From: Pseudomonadota bacterium
GTDB lineage: Bacteria > Myxococcota > Myxococcia > Myxococcales > Anaeromyxobacteraceae
DNA length: 21,289 nt
Reading direction: 5' to 3'
Assembly: GCA_023411405.1 (NCBI GenBank)
Contig: JAEYOU010000080.1
Coordinates: 1 to 21,289 of the forward strand
Shown here: in pieces, positions 19,532 through 21,289 of the stretch
Numbering within the stretch: the stretch's first letter is position 1
Layout: each line of letters begins with the position of its first letter
Translations under genes and position numbers: made by a program
The notes under the pieces: generated by a model
What the model was told of the DNA's origin: nothing
Database searches by the model: none
What the model saw: only the letters and a program-made list of their open reading frames with translations

Positions 19532-19806
19532 CGGCGACGCGCCGCGGCACGTTCCTTCGCTCTGCGTACGGGGATTGTCCCGGTGGCACCGGGGGCCGCG
19601 GGCGCGCGCGGAACCGCAGCGGAACGCGCTCTTCGCGCAGAGTTCCGCGCGGGTGCATCGTTCGAGGTTCGTCCGGCTTCGCAGGCGTTGCAGGCCGCCG
19701 CGGCGCTCTGTCAGCGTGCGCTCACCACGGACGGCCCTGATGAACCCGTGACTGACTCCTCTGCGGCCGTCTCCACTCGTATGGAAGGACGAAAGGACGG
19801 CAGACC
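19532..19806 (+). promoter_or_regulatory. GH16 upstream region with nested inverted repeats
   Basis: This 275-bp stretch has no credible gene. It holds CGCGCGGAAC (19605-19614) and GTTCCGCGCG (19642-19651), perfect 10-bp inverted arms 27 bp apart. A second copy of CGGAAC (19620-19625) can pair with the same right arm around a GCGC-tcttc-GCGC hairpin, so two alternative folds compete. It probably includes the GH16 promoter, but no convincing sigma70 or sigma54 element was found. Confidence 0.4.
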
Positions 19807-21237
<1,431 letters not shown>

Positions 21238-21248
21238 AGTATGGACGA

Positions 21249-21289
21249 GGGGCCGCTCGCCCGCGCCGCGCCGGCGGGCGGGCGGCCCC
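21249..21289 (+). terminator. Long GC hairpin after the GH16 gene, at the window edge
   Basis: GGGGCCGC-T-CGCCCGC (21249-21264) pairs with GCGGGCG-G-GCGGCCCC (21274-21289), a 16-bp stem with one T-G wobble and a 9-base loop, starting 11 bases after the stop. The window ends exactly at the stem, so any T tract is out of view. Confidence 0.7.

Noticed and set aside
19581..19600. Sigma54 promoter from TGGCAC before GH16
   Set aside because: TGGCAC fits the -24 element, but the -12 position reads GCCGC instead of TTGCA/T.

Overview
The window is very GC-rich DNA with strong third-position G/C bias. It carries several marks of Myxococcota, most likely an Anaeromyxobacter relative: a MYXO-CTERM-like C-terminal sorting signal on a thrombospondin-type-3 repeat protein (13061-13549), cysteine-rich lipoproteins, a remnant of the HNH endonuclease family common in these genomes (11741-12393), and a LytS/LytTR two-component pair. 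This placement comes from gene content and composition only. I see no rRNA, tRNA, CRISPR array, transposase, integrase or prophage genes.

Layout. (1) 2-3222: a membrane histidine kinase, cut by the left edge, is translationally coupled to a LytTR response regulator. The kinase carries a predicted extracytoplasmic GyrI-like ligand domain. (2) 3246-5587, minus strand: a short membrane-anchored protein, threonine ammonia-lyase with an ACT domain, a LuxR-type regulator and a small four-cysteine protein. A REP-like repeat and a lux-box-like palindrome lie between them. (3) 5661-7621: half of a tautomerase faces away from an unusual single polypeptide made of an alpha/beta hydrolase and methylthioribose-1-phosphate isomerase (MtnA). 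(4) 7643-12393, minus strand: dnaE with a coupled two-helix membrane protein downstream, and a broken HNH endonuclease gene immediately upstream. The remnant happens to be open in the dnaE reading frame, so dnaE is easily mis-started. (5) 12493-16921: an envelope cluster with three lipoproteins, the TSP3/MYXO-CTERM protein, a DUF2071 protein and a two-helix membrane protein. (6) 17027-21289: a small alpha/beta hydrolase, an uncharacterised protein with an HExxGH metallopeptidase-like signature that ends in a very strong hairpin, and a secreted GH16 beta-1,3-glucanase with a CBM56-like domain, also followed by a long hairpin.

How the genes work together. The kinase/regulator pair is a complete signalling module, and dnaE is the core housekeeping gene. 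The GH16 enzyme fits the polymer-degrading or predatory habit of myxobacteria. The window is not one operon-encoded system. The best candidates for something undescribed are the GyrI-like sensor kinase, the hydrolase-MtnA fusion and the HExxGH protein. Function calls rest on motif recognition by eye; no database search was possible.
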